From assembly GCA_037974335.1 (NCBI GenBank), contig CM075724.1, forward strand, positions 72,224,850-72,288,849: a DNA stretch of 64,000 nucleotides. The letters are read 5' to 3'. This document shows positions 54,138-63,765 of this stretch, in pieces (position 1 is the stretch's first letter; each line of letters opens with the position of its first letter). Position numbers and translations under genes: made by a program. The notes under the pieces are model-generated. The model saw only the letters and a list, made by a program, of their open reading frames with translations. It ran no database searches and was not told the origin of the DNA. The DNA is from Prionace glauca (taxonomy: Eukaryota; Chordata; Chondrichthyes; Carcharhiniformes; Carcharhinidae).

Positions 54138-56436
54138 GTAGAACGTTATATTTGTTATTGATGATTAAACCATCCTGAACAATAACTGATACATGGAGGC
54201 GACGTTCTAGTTGATGTTCTGTCGAGTACAGTTTTCTGCTGTTTAAATTTGATTAAATGTTTTTGTGTTATGTTTTATTTGACAAAGGTAACTATGTATA
54301 AGAAATGAAACATTAATTATGATATATTAATGGAAAAACATTTATAGAAAGGGGATCATTCTGAAAGGTACAGTGAATTACTAATGTATCAATGGTCTGG
54401 TCGCACAATGGCAGTTATAGCCATGCCGATTATTTCTGAGTATCAATGATTTATTCCGGCTTTTGTCGATAGTTTTTATGTGCAGTGTGGGCATGGAGTC
54501 ACGAAAGAAGGTGCTTAGAGGTACAAACGTTACGTTCGGATGCCCTTTCCCCTTTCATCTCGATGTTTCGAACATAACCGCTTACTGGTGGAAAGATGGT
54601 AATAAGACCTTTCTTCAAGAAGACGGCAGAAAAGTTTTCACTATAAAAAGAGCCGGCGCCTACCTCCATCTTCTGAATGTAACTGTTCCCGATGCTGGAA
54701 CTTATTTTTGTGTAGTGCAACATCAACGTCGAACAATTGGAAAAGTAATTTCTGTGCGACTTCTTGTATATGGTAAGCGTTACTGCAGTTAGAAAGAGAA
54801 CTTTAGTTGCTACAGGTATTCCAATTGTGTTTTATGAATGCGTTTAAACAATAAATATGTGAATAAAACAGTACAACTTTCCAGCAAAAGGTGAAGTCTG
54901 GTGGCGATTTCAATCTGAAAGTCACCACACCTCAGGCGAGAAACAAAGTTAAGAGGACAGGCCTTCATGAATAACCCAACTGGAATTAAGCCCGCGCTGT
55001 TAGTGGAGCTGTGCATCATAAACCAGCCGTTTAGCCAACTGAGCCATCCGAACCCAAAGATGTCACCTAAACAGCGACTTGAACCCTAGGCCATCAGCTT
55101 AAAAATCTGATGTTCTACTGAATGAGCAACCCAGGTAGCTTTCTACACACTAACTAGAGCAACAAGCGCTTGCGAATTTGAACGATTACTAGCACCAGCA
55201 TATCTGAAAATAAGCAGCTCAACTACATTTGTTTGTGCGTGGTTTATAATGAAAAATTAATTCAAGTACATTCAAGTTAAAGTACATTTTCCGGGTCTGC
55301 ACTCTACGTCAGTGTAAATAATTCCACCTAATGTTATATATTTCACATATCCAAAGATGTGCGGGTTAGGTTGATTGGCCATGCTAAACATTGTCCCTTA
55401 GTGTCCTGAGATGAGTAGGTTAGCAGGATTAGCAGGTAAATATGTAGGGAAATGGTGGTGGAGCCTGGGTGGGATTGTGGTCGGTGCAGACTCAATGGGC
55501 CAAACGGTCTCTTTGTGCACTGAAGGGTTTCTATGATTTTATGAAATCATTTAATTAAGTACAAGAACCGCATTCCTTTTTCTGATTATATGTTTATTTA
55601 AAATCCAATACATATTTAAAGGTGCATTTATTTTGAAAGAAGTAGAGTCGCAAATCCTCTCACTGAGCCAGGATGCTTCTAAATTTTGCGAAACTGCTTG
55701 AAACACCAACTGCAGCAACCGGGGAGGTTCACACGGTAAAGCACGTGTACCTGTCCAGAAAGTTGTCCGAATATTATCCTTTTTATCCAGAAGGAAAATG
55801 AATACCCTTAATGCTCGAACAGAACGTGTATTTGAACAACTGAAGTCCAGGATACCAATTCGACTACATTAAACTAATTAAAAGGATATCCGTTGTAAAC
55901 GAGTTCTTTTAAATACAAAATGAATGTATCGATTAGGTAAGGAAGGAAACTGAGAACAATATATCTGGATATAGTGACAAACAAAGTAGACTGGAGGCCA
56001 TTCACAATCAACAATGACATATGGTCCAAATTCTATGGGTGAATACAGGTGCTGAGGAACATAAGAAGAGAAAATAATTAAATGATTTATATTTCTCTTT
56101 TGATTTACTTTTTGTTTGTTTTGAATCTAGCTGCCCCCGTACCTCTGAAGATTGTCTCGGTGCCATTCGAAGAGACTGCATTTACATTTCTGAGACTCCA
56201 GTGTCGAACGGCTGAGTTTCACCCCAAGGACTTTAACCTCACCTGGCATAAAAATGGCACCGAAATTATGACAGGATTTATAACTGAACAACAGGAAACG
56301 GCAGAAGGACTGTATGAAGTTATTAGTTCCTTGGAAGTGGCACGGTCAATTGAGCAGGGCACAGTTTACACCTGTCAAGTCCACCACGTTTCTATCTCCG
56401 GTCCAGCAAATGACAGCTATACTGTCGGCGACGTAG
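54083..56436 (+). CDS. IgSF gene 2: V-C1 protein, three visible exons, membrane exon not seen
   Basis: Exons 54083-54137, 54473-54772 and 56131-56436 join in phase 1 and give a 220-residue ectodomain with no stop. Signal peptide MLKTPSLWGICFLGIWCP; V-set 19-118 (C42, W57-W58, C98 in DAGTYFC); C1-set 119-220 (C143, FHP 148-150, W157, C200 in YTCQVHH). N-glycosylation sites include N37, N52, N62, N87, N154 and N160. Strand G is VRLLVYG, less J-like than in gene 1. Shared with gene 1: RKVF in V, GLYE in C1, exon lengths 55 and 306, and 57 residues between the C1 cysteines. No transmembrane exon is found up to 57190, where LINEs begin; it may lie beyond them or be lost. Reading into intron 3 gives a stop at 56451-56453, so a secreted form is also possible. 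Confidence 0.85.
54473..54772 (+). CDS. Gene 2 exon 2: V-set domain
   Basis: Acceptor GTCGATAG|TTTTTATG is the one that keeps the leader phase; donor ATG|GTAAGC. C42, YWWKDG, DAGTYFC. The alternative acceptor at TGTGCAG would break the frame. Fifteen bases shorter than the V exon of gene 1. Confidence 0.88.
54880..55060 (-). mobile_element. tRNA-headed SINE, third type, in intron 2 of gene 2
   Basis: Minus strand: head GGATGGCTCAGTTGGCTAAA (right end near 55048), then CTTCATGA-containing and CTGAGGTGTGGTGA phrases, a known shark SINE layout. It lies beside a second tRNA-like sequence. Confidence 0.7.
55064..55136 (-). pseudogene. tRNA-Lys(UUU)-derived sequence
   Basis: 73 nt on the minus strand with a seven-pair acceptor stem (three G-U), a TTT anticodon in a TTTTTAA context, and T-loop TTCAAGT. 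The D stem, anticodon stem and T stem each have a mismatch, so it is a decayed tRNA or the head of a SINE. It abuts another tRNA-headed SINE. Confidence 0.65.
55345..55545 (+). mobile_element. SINE1 3' half
   Basis: AAGATGTGCGGGTTAGGTTG near 55354 through GGTTTCTATGATTTTATG near 55527. The tRNA-like head is absent. It lies in intron 2 of gene 2. Confidence 0.85.
55546..56080. other. Intron 2 of gene 2, no further element
   Basis: AT-rich intron with no repeat that I can name. Confidence 0.4.
56131..56436 (+). CDS. Gene 2 exon 3: C1-set domain
   Basis: 306 nt, acceptor TTGAATCTAG, donor G|GTAATA. CRTAEFHPKDFNLTWHKNG and YTCQVHH give a typical C1 pattern; the first half resembles SIRP C1 domains. 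Confidence 0.9.
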
Positions 56437-57189
56437 GTAATACTAATGCATAAGTGGTAATCATGTATAACTTAACCCAGCAGCAGTTGCGTTGTCACTG
56501 CAGATGTTGAACAAGTATAAGAAAAAGTAAGTAGGTTACTGCAATTTCATTCCATTGTGGTACTTTCGAATTCTCAACTCGTTCAGAAATGTGTTTAATG
56601 ACAACATAGCTCACGGGGTGAATTCACTATCCAAGCCGAATTAAGAGAACATTTTTAGGACAGAAAAATGTGCAAGTGCATAGATTGATGAAAACGACAG
56701 ATAAATGTGAAGGAGATCTTAGAAGAATACATTAAGAAGTAAACACTGAAGCAGATGTGGCAAGAAGCTCTGGGATCTGTTCTGACAGTTGATATTTCAT
56801 AGCAGCAGGAATGACAGTTTATACATCGGAGGCAGAGCCAATTAAGTTAATTGAACAAAAATTTGTTTAGTATGTTGTTTCTCAAATGCTTAGCAATGAA
56901 AGGGGATTGAGTTTGGAGAAATACTGAAGGGGATAATAGGTTTTTCAATCGGGAGTTAGCGTTCAAAATCAGTGCGGAGATGTTGAGCGTATGCCCACCA
57001 GTTGGATAGACTATACTTTGAAATGGCCTCTATATTTCAGAAAAGTATTTTAAAAAGAATATAAGGAACGAACAAACCATTATAAAAATATGTTTACTAC
57101 GATCCACGTAAAGCTAAGACTTTTCAGATATAATGGGAAACAAGTCGTGGAATTAAGCGTGCTTCATGTGAATCAATACCTAACTGGGA
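56437..57189. other. Downstream of the gene 2 C1 exon; no membrane exon found
   Basis: Searched in the phase required after the C1 donor. No hydrophobic run between plausible acceptor and stop, and no AATAAA. Nothing else recognised. Confidence 0.5.
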
Positions 57190-58030
57190 TAAGAACATAA
57201 GAAATAGAAGCAGGAGTAGGCCATCTCGCCCCTCGAGCCTGCTCCGCCATTCAATAAGATCATGGCTGATCTGAAGTGGATCAGTTCCACTTTCCCGCTT
57301 TCTCCCCATAACCCTTAATTCCCTTGTCTGTCAAAAACCTATCCACTCGTTACTTAAATATATTTAGCAAGGCAGCCTCCACCACTTCAATGGGCAGAGA
57401 ATTCCAGAGATTCACCACCCTTTGAGTGAAGAAGTTCCTCCTCAACTCTGAACTAAACTGCACCCCCACCCTTATCCTGAGGCTGTGCCCTCTAGTCCTG
57501 CTATCCTTTCTAAGCAGGAAAAATCTCTCTACCTCTACCCTATCCATCCCTTTCATTATCTTATACAGCTCTATAAGATCCCCCCTCATCCTTCTAAACT
57601 CCAACGAGAACAGACCCAGTCTATTTAGTCTCTCTTCATAGTCCAACCCCCTCATCTCCAGTATCAGCCTAGTGAACCTCCTCTGCACTCCCTCCAAGGA
57701 CAATATATCCTTGTGCAAGTGCGGTGACCAAAACTGTACACAGTACTCCAGCTGCAGCCTCACCAGTACCCTGTACAGTTGCAGCAAGATCTCCCTACTT
57801 TTATATTCTATCCCCCTCGCTATAAAGGCTAGCATTCCATTCGCCTTCTTGATCACCTGCTGCACCTGCAGACTGGGTTTTTGCGATTCATGCACAAGGA
57901 CCCGCAGGTCTCTCTACACCATAGCATGCTGCAGCTTTTCACCCTTTAAATAGTAATCCCTCCTACTAATATTTCTGCCAAAGTGGATAACCTCACATTA
58001 TACTCCATCTGCCAAGTCCTCACCCACTCG
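57190..58030 (-). mobile_element. LINE B, C-terminal RT and 3' end
   Basis: Minus strand from 58030 to the tail near 57190 (AAGAACATAAGAAATAGAAG in + orientation). The frame 57895-57350 covers FWSPHLHKD and LEFRRMRGDLIELYK. Joined at its upstream end to LINE A. Confidence 0.92.
57350..57895 (-). CDS. LINE B reverse transcriptase, C-terminal part
   Basis: 181 codons: HESQKPSLQVQQVIKKANG through LEYCVQFWSP, and the C-terminal block to about residue 181 (FFTQRVVNLWNSLPIEVVE). Unlike the two + strand copies it reads through the position of the G-run (VGVQFSSELRRNFFTQ). Confidence 0.9.
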   Translation of the reverse strand: MHESQKPSLQVQQVIKKANGMLAFIARGIEYKSREILLQLYRVLVRLQLEYCVQFWSPHLHKDILSLEGVQRRFTRLILEMRGLDYEERLNRLGLFSLEFRRMRGDLIELYKIMKGMDRVEVERFFLLRKDSRTRGHSLRIRVGVQFSSELRRNFFTQRVVNLWNSLPIEVVEAALLNIFK

Positions 58031-58031
58031 C

Positions 58032-58598
58032 TTAGCTATCCACCCTATCTATTCCTCTCAACATTTTATAAACTTCTATCAGGTCGCCTCTCAACCTTCG
58101 CCTCTCTAGGGAAAAGAGTCCCAGCTCCCTCAACCTATCTTCATAAGGCATGCCTCCCAGTCCAGGCAACATCCTTGTAAATCTCCTCTGCACCCTTTCA
58201 ATAGCTTCTACGTCTTTCCTATAGTGAGGCGACCAGAACTGCGCACAGTACTCCAAATGAGGCCTGACAAGGGTCCTGTAAAGTTGCAGCATTACCTCCC
58301 GACTCCTAAACTCAATCCCTTGATTAATGAAGGCCAGTACACCATACGCCTTCTTGACCACCTCCTCCACCTGCGAGGCCGATTTAAGAGTCCTGTGGAC
58401 CCGGACCCCGAGATCCTTCTGCTCTTCAACACTACTAAGACTCCTGCCCTTGATAGTGTACTCGTTCATCCCGTTGGTTCTGCCGAAATGGACGACTACA
58501 CATTTATCCGCGTTGAAGTCCATCTGCCACTTCTCTGCCCATTCCTGCATCCTATCTATGTCCTGCTGCAACTTTTGACATCCTTCCAGACCATCCAC
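58032..58598 (-). CDS. LINE A reverse transcriptase, C-terminal part
   Basis: 188 codons starting after the catalytic box (DGLEGCQKLQQDIDRMQEW) and ending where LINE A is cut. FWSPHYRKDVEAIERVQRRF and LERRRLRGDLIEVYK are present. The catalytic FADDTK lies just upstream, in the gap between this frame and the next. Confidence 0.9.
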   Translation of the reverse strand: MDGLEGCQKLQQDIDRMQEWAEKWQMDFNADKCVVVHFGRTNGMNEYTIKGRSLSSVEEQKDLGVRVHRTLKSASQVEEVVKKAYGVLAFINQGIEFRSREVMLQLYRTLVRPHLEYCAQFWSPHYRKDVEAIERVQRRFTRMLPGLGGMPYEDRLRELGLFSLERRRLRGDLIEVYKMLRGIDRVDS

Positions 58599-58784
58599 AA
58601 CACCACCGACCTTCGTGTCATCAGCGAACTTGCTAACCCATCCCTCCCCTTCCTCATCCAGGTCATTTATGAAAATGACAAACAGCTAGGGTCCCAGAAC
58701 AGATCCCTGGGGCACCCCACTGGTGACTGACCTCCATTCCGAAAAAGACCCATCCACAACCACTCTCTGCCTTCTGCAGGCAAG

Positions 58785-59435
58785 TCAGTTCTGGATCCAC
58801 AAGGCCAAAGGCACTTGGATCCCATGCCCTCTCACCTTCTCAAGAAGTCTTGCATGGGGGACCTTATCAAACGACTTGCTAAAGTCCATATACACTACGT
58901 CCACGGCACTTCCTTCGTCAATGTGTTCAGTCACATTATCGAAGAACTCAACTAGGCTCGTAAGGCACGACCTGCCCTTGACAAATCCATGCTGACTATT
59001 CCTGATCATGTCAAACCTCTCCAAATGCTCGTAAATCTTATCCCTCAGAAGCCTCTCCATCAGCTTACCAACCACTGAGGTCAGACTCACCGGGCGGTAA
59101 TTTCCCAGGCTATCTCTGTTCCCTTTCTTGAAAATAGGAACGACATCTGCAATCCTCCAATCTTCCGGAACCTCTCCCGTCTCCATTGATGACTCAAAGA
59201 TCATCGCCAGGGGCTCTGCAATCACTTCCCTCGCCTCCCACAGTATCCTGGGGTATATCCCATCTGGTCCCGGCGACTTATCTATTTTGATAGAATTCAA
59301 AAGTTCTAACACATCCTCCTCCTTAATGTCCACGTACTCAATCTTTTCCATCTGCTGCAAGTCCATAGCAAGATCTCCCAGATCAGCTTCCACTGTGAAT
59401 ACTGAGGCAAAGTACTCATTAAGCACCTCCGCCAT
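58785..59435 (-). CDS. LINE A reverse transcriptase, N-terminal part
   Basis: 216 codons: AEVLNEYFASVFTVEADLGD linker, SPGPDGIYPRILW near residue 53, NYRPVSLTSVVGK near 112, DFSKSFDKVPH near 183. It ends near PLALWIQN; the catalytic part follows in another frame. Confidence 0.9.
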   Translation of the reverse strand: MAEVLNEYFASVFTVEADLGDLAMDLQQMEKIEYVDIKEEDVLELLNSIKIDKSPGPDGIYPRILWEAREVIAEPLAMIFESSMETGEVPEDWRIADVVPIFKKGNRDSLGNYRPVSLTSVVGKLMERLLRDKIYEHLERFDMIRNSQHGFVKGRSCLTSLVEFFDNVTEHIDEGSAVDVVYMDFSKSFDKVPHARLLEKVRGHGIQVPLALWIQN

Positions 59436-60799
59436 TTCTTCTGTTCCACACAGACCTTTCCCCCTTCACCTTTTATAGGTCCTATCCTTTCCCTTCCCAT
59501 CCTTTTACCTTTCACATATTTATAGAAGGCCTTGGGATTTTCCTTAAACTTACCCGCCAAGGTCTTCTGATGACCCCTTCTGGCTCTCCTAATTTCCCTT
59601 TTAACCTCCTTTCTACAGTCCTTATACTCTTCAAGATCCTTAACCTCTCCTAGTTCCCTGAACCTTTTGTACACCTTCCTTTTCCTCCTGACTAGGTTCA
59701 ACACAGCCTTCGTGCACCACGGTTCCCGTGACCTACCAAAACCCTCTTGTCTCATCGGAACATTGTCATGCAGAGTGCCAGACAAACATTCCTTGAATAT
59801 CCGCCACCTTCCTTCGGTACTTTTCCCTAAGAACGCCTCCTTCCAGTTTATTTGTCCAAGTAATTTCTTGACTTCTTCGTATCTCCCCTTACTCCAGACA
59901 AACACCTTCCTAGCCTGCCTGATCCTATCTCGTTCCAATGCAATTGTGAAGGAGATAGAATTATGGTCACCATTCCCAAGATGCTCTGCTACCGAGAGAT
60001 CCATCACCTGCCCTGGTTCATTCGCCAGTACCAGGTCAAGTACAGCCTCTCCCCTCGTAGGCTTGTCCACATACTGTGTCAGGAAACCTTCCTGAACACA
60101 CCTAACAAACTCCTCTCCAGCCAAACCCCTTACCCTAGGGATATTCCAGTCGATATTTGGGAAACCGAAGTCTCCCATCACGACAACTCTGTTTTTAATA
60201 CATTTCTCCAGAATCTGGTTCCCTATCTGCACTTCAACTTCCCTGTCACTATTGGGCGGCCTATAGAATACACCCAGCAAAGTTTTCGACCCTTTGCTGT
60301 TCGTAACTTCCACCCACAGAGACTCTGTAGAAAGTCCCTCCACGCCATCCTCTTTCTCTGCAGCCATGACACTGTCCCTGATTAACAGTGCCACTCCACC
60401 ACCTCTTCTGCCAGCCTCCCTGTCCTTCCTGAAACATCTGAAACCTGGCACCTGAAGTACCCAGTCCTGTCCCTGAGACATCCAAGTCTCCGTAATGGCC
60501 ACCACATCACATTCCCAAGCAGCTATCCACGCCCTAAGCTCATCTACCTTATTTACTATACTCCTTGCATTAAAATATATACACTTCAGCCCCTCAGTCT
60601 GAGCATTTCCCTTCTCCACCCCCTGTCTAACCTCCCTCCCATATTGCCTGCGGTCCTCCCCTACCTTTAAAGTATTAAAATACATGCATTTCAAACCCTG
60701 CTCTGCCCCACCCCCACTACGCCGTGCTTTGCATTCCCCATCTATGCCCCCCTCACTTTCACCCCCTCTACTCAAGATCCCACCCCCCCTCCAAATCAT
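59306..60799 (-). CDS. LINE A ORF2, APE endonuclease part
   Basis: 497 codons. The N-terminal 70 or so residues are linker; LKCIYFNARSIVNKVDELR near residue 75, AITETW near 103, GVFYRPPNSD near 179, GDFGFPNIDW near 212, and the catalytic GDHNSISFT near 279. The linker runs on to KVCVEQKKWRRC, where the frame departs from that of the RT. Confidence 0.93.
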   Translation of the reverse strand: MIWRGGGILSRGGESEGGIDGECKARRSGGGAEQGLKCMYFNTLKVGEDRRQYGREVRQGVEKGNAQTEGLKCIYFNARSIVNKVDELRAWIAAWECDVVAITETWMSQGQDWVLQVPGFRCFRKDREAGRRGGGVALLIRDSVMAAEKEDGVEGLSTESLWVEVTNSKGSKTLLGVFYRPPNSDREVEVQIGNQILEKCIKNRVVVMGDFGFPNIDWNIPRVRGLAGEEFVRCVQEGFLTQYVDKPTRGEAVLDLVLANEPGQVMDLSVAEHLGNGDHNSISFTIALERDRIRQARKVFVWSKGRYEEVKKLLGQINWKEAFLGKSTEGRWRIFKECLSGTLHDNVPMRQEGFGRSREPWCTKAVLNLVRRKRKVYKRFRELGEVKDLEEYKDCRKEVKREIRRARRGHQKTLAGKFKENPKAFYKYVKGKRMGRERIGPIKGEGGKVCVEQKKWRRCLMSTLPQYSQWKLIWEILLWTCSRWKRLSTWTLRRRMC

Positions 60800-61290
60800 T
60801 TTAAACCTCCCCGCATAGCCTTTGCAAATTTACCCCCCAGGATATTGATTCCCCTCTGGTTCAGGTGTAGACCATCACTCATATAGAGGTCCCACCTTCC
60901 CCAGAATGAGCCCCAATTGCTCAAGTACCTGAACCCCTCCCTCCTGCACCATCCCCTCAGCCACGAGTTCAAACTTTCCCTCTCTCTATTCCTCTCTAAA
61001 CTATCCCGTGGCACAGGCAAGAGTCCGGATATAACTACTCTTCCAGACTTAGCCTTTAGTTTCCACCCCAACTCCATAAATCTTTGCTTAATATCCCCTT
61101 CCCTTAATCTCCCTATGTCATGTGTCCCCACATGAACTATAACTTGGTTGATCTCCCTCTCCCCTAAGAGTCCTGAATACCCTGTCCGATACATCCAGGA
61201 CCCCAGCCCCTGGTAGGCAACACACCAGCCCTGAGTCCCTACCCTTACCTCCGACTCTCCTATCCGTCCCCTTAACTGTGGAGTCCCCAA
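60796..61290 (-). CDS. LINE A ORF1, esterase C-terminal part
   Basis: 164 codons: HVGTHDIGRLREGDIKQR, VISGLLPVPRDSLERN, and DGLHLNQRG, then FAKAMRGGLK. The reading frame is continuous with ORF1 only after one frame change near 61150. Confidence 0.88.
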   Translation of the reverse strand: MGTPQLRGRIGESEVRVGTQGWCVAYQGLGSWMYRTGYSGLLGEREINQVIVHVGTHDIGRLREGDIKQRFMELGWKLKAKSGRVVISGLLPVPRDSLERNRERESLNSWLRGWCRREGFRYLSNWGSFWGRWDLYMSDGLHLNQRGINILGGKFAKAMRGGLK

Positions 61291-61846
61291 TCACGAGGCC
61301 CAATCTCTTACCCTTAATCACCTGAGGTTTCCCAATAGGCTCACCCCCAGAGACCTGCTCCCTTTGGCTATCCCCAGTTGATTCCTCCTCAACTGTAGCC
61401 TCCAGGACCGAAAACCTATTTTGGAGGGGAACAGCCCCAGGGGATTGACCCCCCAACTGCTTCTTTCCCCTCTTCCTGGCAGTGACCCAAGACTCATTTC
61501 TAGGAGTAACTATCTCCTTATAACTCCTTTCTATGTCCTCCTCCACTTTCCGGATTATGCGGAGCTCCTCTAATTCCACCTCCAGCTTCTTTACACGCTC
61601 CTCCAGAAACTGCAATCTTACACACTTCCGACAAGTAAAATTACCTGAAACACTGCTGGACTCCCTCACTACATACATCCCACAGGAGATGCAGCTTACA
61701 GCCTGAAGTGCCATCCCTGAATCAGTTCCCAGCAGAAAAATAAAAATATATTTAAAAAAAACTTCCCACACACTTATAATTAGGTTAGAGGAGGTGGAAG
61801 GGAGGGATTCTCTACCAGTGTAGAGAATCGGGTATCCTCTCTGCAC
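61118..61846 (-). CDS. LINE A ORF1, zinc knuckle and esterase N-terminal part
   Basis: 242 codons; the likely real start is the Met of MALQAVSCISCGMYVV. CxxC near residue 62 and CRKC near 84, coiled coil EERVKKLEVELEEL, GDSTVKGTDRR near 206. After the frame change the esterase continues in 60796-61290. Confidence 0.88.
   Translation of the reverse strand: MQRGYPILYTGRESLPSTSSNLIISVWEVFFKYIFIFLLGTDSGMALQAVSCISCGMYVVRESSSVSGNFTCRKCVRLQFLEERVKKLEVELEELRIIRKVEEDIERSYKEIVTPRNESWVTARKRGKKQLGGQSPGAVPLQNRFSVLEATVEEESTGDSQREQVSGGEPIGKPQVIKGKRLGLVIGDSTVKGTDRRVGGKGRDSGLVCCLPGAGVLDVSDRVFRTLRGEGDQPSYSSCGDT
61807..61828 (-). promoter_or_regulatory. Hairpin in LINE A 5'UTR
   Basis: ATTCTCTAC and GTAGAGAAT with a four-base loop, same as in LINE A2 at 24061. 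Confidence 0.7.
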
Positions 61847-62079
61847 TAATTTATAGGGTTAGGGGCACGAGAAAAAAAAACTACAAGTACCGGCAAGCGC
61901 CCTAGTGACGACTTCCGGTTTCTAACTAATTTTTTTTTAAAAACCGCCGAAACTCGCGACTTTAAAACTAAAATAAAAAGTTACACAGTATAAACTGAAA
62001 AATATACCTTTTTGCTGCCTCCTCACTCGCCCAAAAATCGCTGCCTCTCGACTCTGCTCCACAGGAACAATCCTCATAG

Positions 62080-62440
62080 AAATCCAATAAATCCATCAAA
62101 CACGACTTCCCCTTACGAATCCGTGCTTCGTCTGCTCTATCAAACCATTCTTTTCTAGGTGCCTCGCTATTTCTTCTTTGATGACGGATTCAAGCATTTT
62201 TCCAACTACAGACATTAAACTAACTGGCCTATAATTCCTGCCTTTTGTCTGCTACCTTTTTTAAACAGCGGTGTAACATTAGCCGTTTTCCAATCTTCCA
62301 GCACTTCCCCAGAATCCAGCGAACTTTGGCAAATAATTGCTAAGGCATCCATTATCACCTCTGCCATTTCCTTCAGAACCGTGGGATGCATTCCACCTGG
62401 TCCTGGGGATTTGTCTAGTGCTAGGGAAACCATAAGATAA
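62080..62440 (-). mobile_element. LINE B, RT N-terminal part
   Basis: Minus strand: DKSPGPGGMHPTVLKEMAEV near 62420, then the part before LMDLLDFYED near 62090. It is the upstream half of the LINE B copy whose downstream half is at 57190-58030; the stretch between them in intact copies is missing here. Confidence 0.88.
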
Positions 62441-63765
62441 ACTTCTGAAGGAGAGCATCTATCTCCATTTGGACAGGCGAAGCTTGATCCAGAATAGTCA
62501 ACATGGCTTTGTCAGAGGGAGGTCATGTTCTGATAAATTTGACTGAATTTTGTGAGGAGGTGTCCAGGTCTGTAGATGAGGATAGTGCAGCTCATGTAGT
62601 TTATATATGGATTTCAGCAAAGCCTTTGACGAGATCCCACATGGGAGACGAGTAAAGAATGTAAATTCACATGTGATAAAGGGTAATTTGATTAGGTGGA
62701 TTCAATAATGGCTCAGTTGTTGGAGACAGAGGGTGATGACTGAAGGCTGCTTCAAGGATTCAAAGCCAACATCCAGTGGTGTACCTTAGGGATCTGTGTT
62801 GGGTCCCCTATTATTTGTCATTTATATAAATGACTTTGATAATTATGTTGGGGGTAGGGGGTAGGTTCCGCATGACTCAAGGATTGGATGGATGGATGGG
62901 TATCAGTGAGGAGAAGTGTGTTAGTCTGTAAGAAGATATAGACGGAATGGTCAAATGGGCAGATAAGTGGCAGATGGAATTTAATTCTGAAAAGTGTGAG
63001 GCAATAACTTTGAAAGGAATAATTTGACAAGAAAGTATTCAATCAATGATAAGACACTAGAAAGTTTTGTGGAACAAAAGGACTTTGGCATTTGTGTCCA
63101 TAGATCTCTGAAAGTGGAAGGGTATGTTAGAAGTGCAGTCGAAAAGGCGTATGGGATACTTGCCTTTATCAATTGTGGCACAGATTACAAAAGAAGGCAA
63201 GCCATGTTGCGCTTGTATAGAACTTTGGTGAGGCCACAGCTAGAGCTCTGTATGCAGTTCTGGTCGCCACATTATCAGAAGGATGTGATTGCACTACAGG
63301 GATGCAGAGGTAATTCACCAGGTTGCCTGGGATGAAAAAATTATGTTACGAAGAGGTTGTGTAGGCTTGGGTTGTTTTCTTCAGAGCAGAGAAGACTGAT
63401 GGATGACCTGATCAAGGTATCCAAGATTATGAGGGACAAAGACAGAGCAGATAAGGAGCAGTTGTTCCCCTTAGTTGAAGTGTCAGTCACGAGGGGACAT
63501 AGGTTCAAGGTGAGGGGCAGGAGGTTTCGGAAAAAGGAACTTTTTTTTCACCCAGAGTCTGGAATGCACTGCCTGAGAGAGTGATGAAGACAGATTGCTT
63601 CATATCCTTTAAAAAGTATCTGGATGAGCACTTGGCATATCATAACATTCAGGGCTATGGGCCAACTGCTGGCAGATTTGATTAGGTGGGAGTTCAGGTG
63701 TTTCTAATGTGTTGGTGAGGACTTTATGGGCTGAAGGGCCTCTTCTGTGCTGCATGAGTCTGCAC
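62441..63765 (+). mobile_element. CR1-like LINE F, RT to 3' end, partly degraded
   Basis: AATAGTCAACATGGCTTTGT near 62495, QGSVLGPLLFVIYIN region near 62785, NSEKCEAITL near 62990, the frame 63024-63335 (FVEQKDFGICVHRSLKVEG, FWSPHYQKDVIALQGC), and the 3'UTR GGGCTGAAGGGCCTCTTCTG near 63729. Several breaks; the catalytic region is poor. Confidence 0.85.

Larger units (their letters stand above)
58031..62058 (-). mobile_element. LINE A, 5'-complete, 3'-truncated
   Basis: About 4.0 kb: 5'UTR from 62058 (same 5' sequence as the A2 element, including the hairpin at 61807), ORF1, ORF2 up to the C-terminal domain, cut at about RGIDRVDS. Loss of the 3' end is unusual for a LINE, so a later deletion is likely. 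Flanked on both sides by LINE B pieces of the same strand. Confidence 0.93.
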
